Shown one piece after another: positions 25,032 through 35,227 of a DNA stretch of 64,000 nt (the first letter of the stretch is position 1; each line of letters begins with the position of its first letter). This DNA comes from Candidatus Nitricoxidireducens bremensis (GTDB lineage: Bacteria; Pseudomonadota; Gammaproteobacteria; Burkholderiales; Rhodocyclaceae): the NCBI GenBank assembly GCA_030247725.1, contig JAOTRT010000009.1, forward strand, positions 62,001-126,000, in the 5' to 3' direction. A program made the translations under genes and the position numbers. The notes beneath the pieces were generated by a model. The model worked only from the letters and a program-made list of their open reading frames with translations, was not told where the DNA came from and made no database searches.

Positions 25032-28000
25032 TCACGGCAGCGCGCAGTCGATTACGCAAACGCTGACGTAGTGGGATTCCCGGGCGGAGAGCGTCTGCCG
25101 TAAGCGCTCTTCGAGCTCGACCGCATTGCGCGGCCTTCCTGCCTGCGGCAACGGCATACTCTTGCCGCCGAACCAGAATACGACGTAGATGCCGAAGCCG
25201 TCTGCGCCGGGATCGCGGGTGTAGCGCTCGATCAATTGTTCCCGTATCGCACGCCAGAGGTCGGCGTGACTATCCTTCTTGATTTCGATGGGCACATTGA
25301 AACCTGTTGCACCGCCGCAGGAGACCCGGATGTCGGCGCGTTTTTCCTCGGCGTAATAGCCCTCCTTGATCACGTCGATTCCGAGCCTGCCAAGACGTTC
25401 CTTTAAATCGGAAAGTAGGATGTCGCGGCAGTCGTTCTCTGGCTTCGGCCGTTCCGGCTTGCCCTTGGCGTCATAGCTCCAGTACTGCAGATAGTCGTTG
25501 GTGCTGCCGTCGCGGATCTTGCGGGCGAGGTCGCGCAGGTGGTCGCCGGCCAGCGCCATGAGGTCGGCGGCGTTCGCCGGTTCTCGGTTGGCGAGGGTGC
25601 GGCAGACTTCGACGACGGTCGGGGGGCGAAACTCGGCCTTGCGGCGGGCCACGCGCTGGGCCTGTACGGCATGGCGCAGCCGGTTGTGCCAGGGCGCCAG
25701 CTCGGGCCCGACAGCCAAGCGGTCCAGTTCCCGCGAGGCGGCTTCGCTCGGATTGCCGCCGAGCATGTCGATGAAGGCGCGCACCTCGTCGGCCGTCTGC
25801 ATCGCCGCGCTGACCCAATGGGCACCCGACGGGTGTTCGGGCGGGCTGTCGGGTGCCAGCAGTTCGATCAGCAGCGCCAGCGAGGATTCGGGCAGATCGG
25901 CCTTAAAACCCGGGCGTCTTTCGCGGTCATGCAGGAACGCACCCAAATGACCGCGCAGCGCCTTGCTGGCGCCGACGTGGGCGGCGAGCGCCGCCTCGTA
26001 CTCGGCTGGCGCAATCAGCAGGCCGCAGGCAAGCCAGTAGACGCGCTGCGCCGCGCTCATGCTGCCTTGCGCCAGCCGGGTCGAAACGATGGCGGCGAGT
26101 GTCGGACGGTCGAGATGGCGCAGCCCCGCCTTGAGCAGCGGGTCGAGGGCATTGGCGAGCAGTTGCTTCTTGGGCCGCAGCGGAAAGCCCCGCAGCAAGT
26201 CGGGCAGGGCCACGCGCGCGATGGGGGCGAAGTCGTCGTCGTAGGCAAGCTGCCAGATACCGTGCACATGCTCATGCCCCTTGCGCAGGAGCGGCAGCGC
26301 ATAGGCGACGAGCACCTCGGCGGTCAATTCCGGTCGCCCCTTTACCAAGGCCGCGAACCAGTCCGCGTCGTCTCCTGCAACCCAGGTGAGATGGAAGGCC
26401 AGCATCCTCCGTAACACCTCGTCGCCAAGCTGCAGCACGGCTTCGGGATCGGTGGCATAAAGCTCTGCCATGCCGGCCAGGCAGGGCTGGCGGATGAAGT
26501 GCATACGACCCTTGGTCTCCAGGTCGACGATCTCGGCGACGCTCGGCAGGTCGTTGCGGTCGAGGGCACGACGAAAGCCGGCGTAGGCGGCGGCAATCAG
26601 CTCCTCGTCGCCGTCGAGGAAATCGGCAAGTCGCTCATGGGGCGTCTCGCCTTCGACATCGATGAATTGCCGGAGGTGAACCTGCGCCAGTTCGTGCAGG
26701 ATTTGCGGGTAGGCGCTGCCGTTGCGGATTGCTTCGAGGTGTTGGAAGAAATGATTGCGCCAGTCTTTCTTTCTCTGTTCTCGATCTTTGTTCCACTCGC
26801 GCTGTCTGGCTGCATCGTCCCGCCGCCAATCGTTGACGCTACAAGAGGAAAATATTTCTAAGTCAGGCTTGAATTCGGGGTGCGATTCCACCCAAGTGCC
26901 GAGGTAATCGAGGGCGTCGAGTGTGAGCCAGTCCTCCCCTCCCTGGCGACGCAGTTGCACCGCCGCCTCTGCGAAGAAATGTCGCTTCACTTCGGCACAG
27001 GTTTCGATAAGCGCCTGTTCCAGGCACCACGAGACGAAATCGGACGGTGGTTCCGCGCCATACAGCCGGAATGAGCTATGGACCAGGCAGGACCAGGCGT
27101 TTTCCTCGCCGACGCAGCGTTTGGCACCGTCCAGCAATATGGCCTTGTAGCGTTCCGGATGCGCCGCCAGCCAGGCGGCGACACGCTTTCTATGCTCGCC
27201 GTCTATATGCGGATTACCGTACTCGTTGAGCCCGGCGCCCAGCCAGTCGAACAGCCGCGCATCGTTGACCGCATTGCCATACGCTTCGAGCGCCCGCGCG
27301 AGAAGGTTCCCGGCAAAACGATTGGCTTGATGGTATCTAAGTGACTTGCGCAACGTCGGTACTTGTCGTGCCAACTGGTCGATCAGCTCCGGCAACAACC
27401 CGACAGGTGCCCTTTCCGGCAATTCGTGTCTCCAAAATGCGTGGTACTCGCCGATGAGATCACCTTGTTTCTCCGGGTGCAGGAAATCGAACACCTCCGA
27501 CGGCTGAATGTGTTGCGGGAAAAGATCAGTTAGTAGGCGACCGAGCAACTGATCGTCCTTGTCCTCGACCGTTCCTGTTTGTATATCCTTGGCAACGGCA
27601 ACCAGACGTGCCGCATTGCGCGGCAGGTCGCGGAGCAGAATCCGCAGGGCCGAATGGCGGATGTGCGACGGGTAGCTGGCATCGCGGATCGTGGCATCCA
27701 GGGAGTTTTCCAGCCGGCTTGCGTCCGCGGCCAGTTCGACGAGCGCCGGACCATGGCGAAGCGCGTCCAGCGCACAATCGAGCAGGGCCATGTCGGCTTC
27801 CGCGCGGGAAGGCGAGACGAGCAGTTCCAGAAACACGGGCACCATGTCCGGTGTCGCCAGCGCCCCGAAAGGCGCGGCTGCCCAATTCGCGAAACGGAAA
27901 TTCGCATAGCGTTCGGCCTCCTCCTTGAGCGCCGCCATCACATGGCGCTTGTCGTCGAGGGGGAAGCCGCGCACATCGCCGTAGAGCACTATCCCAAGCG

Positions 28001-29114
28001 GGTCGCGGTCGATGAGCCCGGTACGGGCGCTACGGCTATGGACCGTTAGCCAGGCGGCGAGACCGCGTAGGTCGGGCACGATGCCGCCGTCGTTGCCGGC
28101 CATCAGTGCGATAAGGCGGCCGAGCGACAGGCCCTGGGATTCGATCAGCGCCGCGAGGTAGCGGGCCCCCAGATATTCGGCGATGCTGCGATGGACGGGG
28201 ATGCGCTGCTGCTCGCGGTCGTCCGGCCGGAACAGGCGGCTTGCCAGGGCGGCCTCCAAAGGCAGCTCGCGCGGGGTGGCCAGGTCGCTCCAAAGTGCAT
28301 GCTGGTCATCCATCACTGCGTCGTCGAGGGCGAAGCCGGCGATGCCGGCAAGCAGATGCACGGCGCAGAGAAAGCCCGCCGCGTCGAGCAGTCCATCGGT
28401 CGTCGGGGCGCTGCGGCGCTTGGCGTTGCGGTGTTCGGCGTTGAGTTCGCGCAGCAGTTGCCGGCAGGCGAGGTCGTACGTGGCGGCGCGGCTGTCGGGC
28501 CACGTGTCGCCGCCCACCGCATTAGCGAGAAGCGCCAGCGTTTGCGGATTGCGCAGTAAGTCGGCCAGCCCGTGACGGTCGGCCTGTTCGACGAAACGGG
28601 CGGGGTTGGCAATGCCGAACTTACGTTCCAGCAGCAGCGCGATGTCGGCGTCGTTCAGCGGGTCGAGATGCAGGACGGTCAGTGCCCCCTGGGGCGCGAT
28701 CTCCCGCAGGGCGGCGCTGTCGCTGTCGCCGTACCAGTCCGCTTCGCGACAGGAGAGACGGAAGCGCGGACGGCCGAGACGGTCGAGATGGCGTCGCACA
28801 TGGTCGAGGGGCGTGCGGCCGTCGGCGCCACCCGCGCGCATTTCGTCGAGGCCGTCGATGAACAGCGTTTTGTCAGCGAGTTCCGGGCTGGGATCGAGCG
28901 TGGCGAAGCTGCGCGCCCGCACATAGCGACCGCCGCAGGCATCGGCTTCCTGCAGGAAGGATTCGGTCTTGCCGGCACCGGGATCGCCGAGCAGCACATA
29001 GGCCGGTACGGCGCGGAAGGCGGCCAACGGCCGGCTTTCGCGCGTGCCGGTTTGCTCGTCGCGCGTCGTGCCGGTGCGCGGCACCAGCAGGCCGGGATCG
29101 GCTGCCTGCTTCAA
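25032..29114 (-). CDS. NACHT-like STAND ATPase with HEAT-like repeats and C-terminal PD-(D/E)XK nuclease motif
   Basis: A protein of about 1360 residues, unlike any housekeeping gene here. The N-terminal NTPase has Walker A GDPGAGKT (43-50), a NACHT-type Walker B LFIDGLDEM (84-92) and a sensor-like RFRLSCREADW. Residues about 250-1200 are an alpha-helical solenoid rich in Leu/Ala/Arg, suited to ligand recognition. The C-terminus has ADIRVSCGG then VPIEIKKDSHADLWRAIREQL, giving Asp1261, Glu1277 and Lys1279 as a PD-(D/E)XK site. The plan (STAND sensor plus nuclease) is that of bacterial NLR-type phage-defence proteins (Avs, bNACHT), with the nuclease at the C- rather than N-terminus. The start is TTG, overlapping the DUF4143 stop (TTGA) with GGAG 8 bases upstream. 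AT-richer stretches (for example 26760-26870) hint at transfer. Defence role is inferred. Confidence 0.8.
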   Translation of the reverse strand: MKQAADPGLLVPRTGTTRDEQTGTRESRPLAAFRAVPAYVLLGDPGAGKTESFLQEADACGGRYVRARSFATLDPSPELADKTLFIDGLDEMRAGGADGRTPLDHVRRHLDRLGRPRFRLSCREADWYGDSDSAALREIAPQGALTVLHLDPLNDADIALLLERKFGIANPARFVEQADRHGLADLLRNPQTLALLANAVGGDTWPDSRAATYDLACRQLLRELNAEHRNAKRRSAPTTDGLLDAAGFLCAVHLLAGIAGFALDDAVMDDQHALWSDLATPRELPLEAALASRLFRPDDREQQRIPVHRSIAEYLGARYLAALIESQGLSLGRLIALMAGNDGGIVPDLRGLAAWLTVHSRSARTGLIDRDPLGIVLYGDVRGFPLDDKRHVMAALKEEAERYANFRFANWAAAPFGALATPDMVPVFLELLVSPSRAEADMALLDCALDALRHGPALVELAADASRLENSLDATIRDASYPSHIRHSALRILLRDLPRNAARLVAVAKDIQTGTVEDKDDQLLGRLLTDLFPQHIQPSEVFDFLHPEKQGDLIGEYHAFWRHELPERAPVGLLPELIDQLARQVPTLRKSLRYHQANRFAGNLLARALEAYGNAVNDARLFDWLGAGLNEYGNPHIDGEHRKRVAAWLAAHPERYKAILLDGAKRCVGEENAWSCLVHSSFRLYGAEPPSDFVSWCLEQALIETCAEVKRHFFAEAAVQLRRQGGEDWLTLDALDYLGTWVESHPEFKPDLEIFSSCSVNDWRRDDAARQREWNKDREQRKKDWRNHFFQHLEAIRNGSAYPQILHELAQVHLRQFIDVEGETPHERLADFLDGDEELIAAAYAGFRRALDRNDLPSVAEIVDLETKGRMHFIRQPCLAGMAELYATDPEAVLQLGDEVLRRMLAFHLTWVAGDDADWFAALVKGRPELTAEVLVAYALPLLRKGHEHVHGIWQLAYDDDFAPIARVALPDLLRGFPLRPKKQLLANALDPLLKAGLRHLDRPTLAAIVSTRLAQGSMSAAQRVYWLACGLLIAPAEYEAALAAHVGASKALRGHLGAFLHDRERRPGFKADLPESSLALLIELLAPDSPPEHPSGAHWVSAAMQTADEVRAFIDMLGGNPSEAASRELDRLAVGPELAPWHNRLRHAVQAQRVARRKAEFRPPTVVEVCRTLANREPANAADLMALAGDHLRDLARKIRDGSTNDYLQYWSYDAKGKPERPKPENDCRDILLSDLKERLGRLGIDVIKEGYYAEEKRADIRVSCGGATGFNVPIEIKKDSHADLWRAIREQLIERYTRDPGADGFGIYVVFWFGGKSMPLPQAGRPRNAVELEERLRQTLSARESHYVSVCVIDCALP

Positions 29115-30364
29115 AACCAGTGCTCCGCGGGATAGGAGAGGAACTCGGCCAGCGGGATGCCGCCGTCACCGACCAGCAATTGCCGGCATTCGCCGAAGCC
29201 TTTGCGGAACGCTTCCATGCCCCGAACCTTGCCCGGTACCGCGCCGCTCTTCACTTCGATGGCGACGAGTCGTGAGCCGCGTTCGAGCACGAAGTCCACT
29301 TCGTGGGTGCCGTCGCGCCAATAGTAGAGACGGCAATCCGGCGAGGCCGTGTTGTGGAGGTGGGCGCCGACCGCGCTTTCGACCATACGGCCGCGATAGC
29401 TGCGGTCGCCCTGCGCTTCGCCCTTGCTGTAGCCCGAACCCGCCGACATCAGGGCCATGTTCAGCACGTTGAGCTTTGGCGACGATGCGCGGCGGCGGTG
29501 GTGCTGGCCGGCGAATTTCGACAGGCCGCGAATCAGGCCGGCATGGCCCAGCAGGTCGAGGTAATGGGCCAGCGTCACGGTGTTTCCCGCGTCCTGCAAC
29601 TGCCCCATCATCTTCGTATAGGAGAGTTCTTGGCCCGAGTAGCGGCAGCCAAGATGAAACAGTTGGCGCAGCAGCGCGGGCTTGTCTACCCGCGTCATCA
29701 TCAGGATGTCCTTTTCGATGCTGGGCTCGATCAGGCCGGTATTGACGTAGTTGCGCCAGCGCGGCTCGTCGCGGACCAAAGGCGCCGCGCCGGGGTAGCC
29801 GCCGAAGTACAGGTAGTCTTCTAGGTCGAAGTCGAAGGCCTCGGCCATTTCGCGGAACGACCAATGGGTGAGGGGAATGGTTTCGAAGCGGCCGGTCAGG
29901 CTCTCGCTCATGCCCTGCTGCATCAGGAGCGGCGAGGAGCCGAGCAGGACGACATGCAGCGGCAGCCCTTCGGCGCGATCCGCATCCCACAGGCCCTTGA
30001 CCGTGTCCGACCAGTGCGGGATTTTCTGGATTTCGTCGAGGACGAGAATGTGCCCGTCAGGGTGGCGCCGCGCCGCCGAACGGGCACGCTGCCAGATTTC
30101 GACGAGCCAGGCGCCATCGCGCGGTGCGGCCATTCGGCGCAGGGTCGGCGCCGTGGCCGAAGCGATGTCCGGCAAGGCCGGGTCTTCCGGACTGTCGATG
30201 CCGACAAAGGAATAGCGCTCGTTCGGATAAGCGGACAGAGCGTTGCGCACCATTGTCGTTTTGCCGACTTGGCGGGGGCCGGCAACGACGACCAGGTAGC
30301 GCGGCAATTCGCGCAGTCGCTCGCGCAATGTCTCGGTTTCCCGGCGCTGATAGGGTGCGGTCAT
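29111..30364 (-). CDS. AAA-family ATPase with DUF4143 domain
   Basis: A 417-residue protein of the AAA_14/DUF4143 family. Walker A GPRQVGKT is at 29-36, Walker B HILVLDEIQKIPHW follows, and LLGSSPLLMQQGMSESLTGRFE matches the sensor region. The C-terminal DUF4143 part ends with HEVDFVLERGSRLVAIEVKSG, a PD-(D/E)XK-like signature usual for the family. The function of these widespread, often horizontally moved ATPases is not known. It is the first gene of a two-gene operon; its stop overlaps the TTG start of the NACHT gene, so both are made together. An 18-base perfect palindrome lies 12 bases upstream of the ATG. DUF4143 genes also occur alone, so a shared function with the NACHT protein is likely but unproven. 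Confidence 0.85.
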   Translation of the reverse strand: MTAPYQRRETETLRERLRELPRYLVVVAGPRQVGKTTMVRNALSAYPNERYSFVGIDSPEDPALPDIASATAPTLRRMAAPRDGAWLVEIWQRARSAARRHPDGHILVLDEIQKIPHWSDTVKGLWDADRAEGLPLHVVLLGSSPLLMQQGMSESLTGRFETIPLTHWSFREMAEAFDFDLEDYLYFGGYPGAAPLVRDEPRWRNYVNTGLIEPSIEKDILMMTRVDKPALLRQLFHLGCRYSGQELSYTKMMGQLQDAGNTVTLAHYLDLLGHAGLIRGLSKFAGQHHRRRASSPKLNVLNMALMSAGSGYSKGEAQGDRSYRGRMVESAVGAHLHNTASPDCRLYYWRDGTHEVDFVLERGSRLVAIEVKSGAVPGKVRGMEAFRKGFGECRQLLVGDGGIPLAEFLSYPAEHWF

Positions 30365-30375
30365 GGATTACTATC

Positions 30376-30393
30376 ATGAGTAAAATTACTCAT
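30376..30393. promoter_or_regulatory. Perfect palindrome upstream of the DUF4143-NACHT operon
   Basis: ATGAGTAA-AA-TTACTCAT, 8-base arms around 2 bases, in a locally AT-rich stretch, 12 bases before the operon start. The position suits an operator for a repressor, but no dedicated regulator gene is adjacent. Nothing else is recognised in 30394-30528. Confidence 0.5.
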
Positions 30394-30528
30394 AATGGTA
30401 ATCGCGCTACGATCCCAAGTCAATCAATGGGTTGTGGCTTTTTCGGACTGATGCTGGCCTCTTGGCGGTACCGTCTTAGGGAATCCATATCGGGTCTGGC
30501 TGAGACCGGACTTGAGCGGCTCAGAACC

Positions 30529-31080
30529 TCAGGCGTTGCGCCCCTTCTGCCAGAGCACGTCGCCGCTGCCGGCGGCCTTGTTGAGCCAGCGGGCAAGGAC
30601 GAACAGCAGGTCGGAGAGCCGGTTCAGGTATTGGCGCGCGGCGTCGGAGACGGCGGCGTCCTGGGCGAGGGCGACCACGGCCCGCTCGGCGCGGCGGCAG
30701 ACGGTGCGCGCCTGGTGGGTCAGGGCGGCGGCGCGGGTGCCGCCGGGGAGGATGAATTCCTTGAGGGGCGCCAGTTCGCCGTTGTAGCGGTCGATGGCGA
30801 GTTCCAGGCGTTCGGGCTGGCCGGCCTTGAGGAAGCTGGCGCCGGGGACGGAGAGCTCGCCGCCCAGGTCGAACAGGTCGTGCTGGATGCCGATCAGCAG
30901 TTCGCGCACCTCGTCGGGCAGGGGCTCGCAGAGCAGCACGCCGAGGAGGGAATTGACTTCGTCCACGTCGCCCATGGCGGCGATGCGCGCCGAGTCCTTG
31001 CCGGTGCGGGAGCCGTCGCCCAGGCCGGTGGTGCCGGCGTCGCCGGTGCGCGTGTAGATCTTGGAAAGTCGGTGTCCCAT
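30529..31080 (-). CDS. Cob(I)alamin adenosyltransferase, PduO type
   Basis: A 183-residue ATR of the PduO family that transfers adenosine from ATP to cob(I)alamin, making coenzyme B12. All family blocks are visible: YTRTGDAGTTGLGDG (ATP-binding), GDVDEVNSLLGV, HDLFDLGGELSVPG, FILPGGT, CRRAERAVV and YLNRLSDLLFVLARW. The ATG has no close competitor. A 48-base internal segment (30633-30680) is repeated at 24964-25011. No other cobalamin gene is in the window. Confidence 0.95.
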   Translation of the reverse strand: MGHRLSKIYTRTGDAGTTGLGDGSRTGKDSARIAAMGDVDEVNSLLGVLLCEPLPDEVRELLIGIQHDLFDLGGELSVPGASFLKAGQPERLELAIDRYNGELAPLKEFILPGGTRAAALTHQARTVCRRAERAVVALAQDAAVSDAARQYLNRLSDLLFVLARWLNKAAGSGDVLWQKGRNA

Positions 31081-31171
31081 GGCGGTCGGCCTGCGGTTGC
31101 GAAGGGGCCGATTATCCCAGATCGGCCCCCGCGCCGCTGCTGCACTGCGGGGCCGCCGGAAATGGGGATAT

Positions 31172-33322
31172 CTATTCGTGCTGGCCGCTGGGCGTCAGGA
31201 TGGCGCTGCGCGGTTGGGGCTTCAGGGGGTCGTCCAGATCGGCGTATTCGGCGCGGGCGTAGATGCGTTCGAGAGCCTGTTCGGCGGTGGAGAAGAAGCG
31301 CTTCTCGCCGATCTGCTGCCACAGGCCGGTGGCCTGCAGCACGTCGATGACCTGCTTCTTGAGGCCGGCGAACAGCACGACGACGCCGTTCTCGTTGAAG
31401 CGCTCCACCAGGTGGTGGATCACTTCCTCGCCCGAGGCGTCGATGTCGTTGATGCCGTCGCCGACGATGAGGACGTAGGGGGCATTGGGGTTGTTGGCGA
31501 CGGCGTTGAGGATGGCGTCCTCGAAGTAGGAGACGTTGGCGAAGTAGAGGCGGCCGTCGAAGCGCACGGCGGTCACCACGTCCGAGGCCGGCAGGTCGTT
31601 CTGGGCGGCGTCGCGCAGGGTGCCGTCGGTGTAGCGGCCGAGGATGGCGACGCGCGGCTTCATGGTGCGGTAGAGGAACAGCACGAGGGCGAGGGCGGCG
31701 CCGATGAGGATGCCCTTGTCCAGGTGCGGTGCCGCCAGCAGGGTGACGACGAAGGTGACGACGGCGACGGCGCCGTCCACGCGGCTGGCCTTCCAGGTGT
31801 GCTTGAGGGCATCCGGCGTCACCAGGCTGGTGACGGCCAGCAGGATGATGACGGCCAGCACGGCCTTGGGCAGGTGGTAGAGGTAGGGCGTGAGGAACAG
31901 CAGGGTGACGGCGACGAAGATGCCGTTGAACACCATGGCGAAGCCCGTCTTGGCGCCGGCCTGGAGGTTGATGGCCGAGCCGGTGAAGGAGCCGCAGGCC
32001 GGGTAGGCCTGGAAGAAGGCGCCGCCCAGGTTGGAGAGGCCCTGGCCGATGAGTTCCTGGTTCGGGTCGATCTTCTGCTTCGACTTGGTGGCCATGGCCT
32101 TGGCCATGGAGATAGACTCCATGAAGGCCACCAGGGCGACGATGATGGCCGCCGAGAGCAGGGAGAGGATGGCGTCCAGGGTCAGGGTCGGCAGGCGGAA
32201 GGAGGGCAGGCCGGCGGGGATGTTGCCGACCACGTCGCCGCCGCCCATGAGCTTGAGTTCGCCCTTCTCGATTTTCTTGACGTGCCATTCGTGGCCGTCG
32301 GACTCGACGCCGACGGGCAGCTTGCCCTGGACGTGGAGCAGGGCCGGCTGGTCATCGGCCGGCCGGGTGCGCTCGAAGTTGAGCTTGCGGATCTGGGCCA
32401 GGCGCACCTTGTTGTGGCCCTGCTGGCTGGCGGCGTCGAGCTTGGCGATGTCGATCTGGTGGCGCAGGTCGGCGGCGGCGCGGGCGTCGCCCGCCTTCTC
32501 GGCGGCGCGCAGGCGGCCGGCCATGGCGGTGGCCTCGGCGGTGAGTTCGTTGATCTGCTTGTCGGCCTGGGCGTAGGCGACCACCAGTTCGCGTACCGCC
32601 GGATCGGCGATCTGCTCGGGCTTGGCGGCGGCCTTCTGCTCGAAGCCGACGGCGACGCTGACCAGGGTGGTGACCACCACGGCGATCAGCACGCTGGGCT
32701 TGGAGAGGATGGCGATCTTCTTGAGGCCCAGCATGAGGGCCAGGGCGAACACCGACATGGCCAGGGTGGGCAGGTGGGTCTGGGGCAGGTAGCCCAGCAT
32801 TTCCCAGATGTCCTTGAGGAAGGAGTCGCTGCGGCCCTTGGGGATGCCGAGCAGCATGTCGAGCTGGGAGAGGCCGATGATGATGGCCGCGGCGTTCATG
32901 AAGCCGAGGATCACCGGGTGGGAGACGAAGTTGACGATGGTGCCGAGCTTGACGGCGCCGAGGGCGAACTGGATGACGCCTACCATCAGGGTCAGCAGCA
33001 GGGCGAGGCCGATGTATTCCTCGCTGAAGGGCACCGCCAGGGGCGTGACGGCGGCGGCGGTCATCAGGGAGATGATGGCGACGGGGCCGGTGGCGAGCTG
33101 GCGCGACGATCCCCAGAGGGCGCCGAGGATGGCGGGGACGAAGGCGGTGTAGAGGCCGAAGTAGACCGGCAGGCCGGAGAGCTGGGCGTAGGCCATCGCC
33201 TTGGGCACCAGCACCAGGGCGCCGGTGATGCCGGCGATCAGGTCGCCGCGCAGGATGAACGAATTGACGGGAAACCAGGCGAGGAAGGGAAAGAAGCGCT
33301 GCAGGAGCTTGTTGGTGAGCAT
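31172..33322 (-). CDS. SulP-family anion transporter with inserted coiled-coil domain and STAS domain
   Basis: A 716-residue SulP (SLC26) transporter, about 150 residues longer than typical bacterial members. The N-terminal signature is FILRGDLIAGITGALVLVPKAMAYAQLSGLPVYFGLYTAF. Transmembrane helices are interrupted at about 225-375 by a hydrophilic, helical, probably coiled-coil insert (AVRELVVAYAQADKQINELTAEATAMAGRL...), after which membrane helices resume with AFMESISMAKAMATKSKQKIDPNQELIGQGLSN. The STAS domain follows (RFDGRLYFANVSYFEDAIL, GINDIDASGEEVIHHLVERF). Substrate may be sulfate, bicarbonate or another anion. A close paralogue with the same insert is at 37436-39568. Confidence 0.9.
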   Translation of the reverse strand: MLTNKLLQRFFPFLAWFPVNSFILRGDLIAGITGALVLVPKAMAYAQLSGLPVYFGLYTAFVPAILGALWGSSRQLATGPVAIISLMTAAAVTPLAVPFSEEYIGLALLLTLMVGVIQFALGAVKLGTIVNFVSHPVILGFMNAAAIIIGLSQLDMLLGIPKGRSDSFLKDIWEMLGYLPQTHLPTLAMSVFALALMLGLKKIAILSKPSVLIAVVVTTLVSVAVGFEQKAAAKPEQIADPAVRELVVAYAQADKQINELTAEATAMAGRLRAAEKAGDARAAADLRHQIDIAKLDAASQQGHNKVRLAQIRKLNFERTRPADDQPALLHVQGKLPVGVESDGHEWHVKKIEKGELKLMGGGDVVGNIPAGLPSFRLPTLTLDAILSLLSAAIIVALVAFMESISMAKAMATKSKQKIDPNQELIGQGLSNLGGAFFQAYPACGSFTGSAINLQAGAKTGFAMVFNGIFVAVTLLFLTPYLYHLPKAVLAVIILLAVTSLVTPDALKHTWKASRVDGAVAVVTFVVTLLAAPHLDKGILIGAALALVLFLYRTMKPRVAILGRYTDGTLRDAAQNDLPASDVVTAVRFDGRLYFANVSYFEDAILNAVANNPNAPYVLIVGDGINDIDASGEEVIHHLVERFNENGVVVLFAGLKKQVIDVLQATGLWQQIGEKRFFSTAEQALERIYARAEYADLDDPLKPQPRSAILTPSGQHE

Positions 33323-33575
33323 GGGTTCGTCTTGGCCGGCGGGCTGCGGGTTGGGCCGCCGGCAGGGCCGATCTTCGGCGATGCAGAATTCAGCGGCGCT
33401 ATTGCAAAATGAAACGATTAATTCTAGCGCCGGCGGGCCGTCGCGGGGCTAGAGGTGCGTTATGTCTGTATCACCGGGGTCTATGCTGGGTTGTTCTGCG
33501 GGGGCGAGGCTGTTTCTTCCCGTCGCTATTGCATCTTCGCCGCAAGAAGCACGTATCGTCTGCGGTCGGTGCTTG

Positions 33576-33675
33576 CCAAGGCCAGCGGGTGGCCGATGCT
33601 GCTCATGTCCCCCGAACCGGGCTGTGCCCGGTTCTCCTCCTTTACTTCGCTGCATCGGCCACCCGCTACCCTTGG
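33576..33675 (-). repeat. Nested-hairpin repeat, copy B1
   Basis: Read on the minus strand: outer stem 33675-33652 with 33599-33576 (24 positions; 22 Watson-Crick, one U-G, one G-G). The 5' core AAGTAAAGGAGGAG is at 33647-33634, the inner stem GAACCGGGC-ACA-GCCCGGTTC at 33634-33614, and the 3' core CGGGGGACATG at 33614-33604. Core matches B2 and A1 closely; stems are private. Confidence 0.8.
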
Positions 33676-33725
33676 CTGGAGACATCGGTGGTTGTACATC
33701 GAGAAACCCGCACGGTGCTGACCGA

Positions 33726-33825
33726 GGGGGCTGGTGGGGGGCTCTGCGGAGCGAAGTAAAGGAGGAGGACTGGGCGCAGCCCAGTCCGGGGGACATGAGC
33801 GCAGCAGAGCCCCCCGCCGGCCCCC
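33726..33825 (+). repeat. Nested-hairpin repeat, copy B2
   Basis: Read on the plus strand: outer stem 33726-33747 with 33804-33825 (22 positions, 20 Watson-Crick and two U-G). The 5' core AAGTAAAGGAGGAG is at 33754-33767, the inner stem GGACTGGGC-GCA-GCCCAGTCC at 33767-33787, and the 3' core GGGGGACATG at 33788-33797. Confidence 0.8.
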
Positions 33826-33868
33826 GCACGCTCCCATGGTGGGGCCACTCTTCAGTTGGACGGACGCC

Positions 33869-35219
<1,351 letters not shown>

Positions 35220-35227
<8 letters not shown>

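Larger units (their letters stand above)
33323..33868. other. Non-coding gap with a second pair of nested-hairpin repeats
   Basis: No credible gene. It separates the 5' end of one SulP gene from the 3' end of the NtrC-type regulator, both on the minus strand. It contains elements B1 (33576-33675) and B2 (33726-33825) in opposite orientations about 50 bases apart, the same arrangement as the A pair at 13124-13379. Several short frames reading through the cores (peptides with VPRTGL or LLLYFA) are repeat artefacts. Confidence 0.8.

Noticed and set aside
24827..25066. A 79-codon plus-strand frame between the caspase and NACHT genes
   Set aside because: It reads through the duplicated adenosyltransferase fragment in antisense and has no family similarity.
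31061..33412. A 783-codon plus-strand frame opposite the first SulP gene, and similar long frames opposite the second SulP gene and the Hyf-like cluster
   Set aside because: Codon bias keeps the opposite frame open; the translations are Gly/His/Asp/Gln-rich without domains, and the other strand carries recognised genes.
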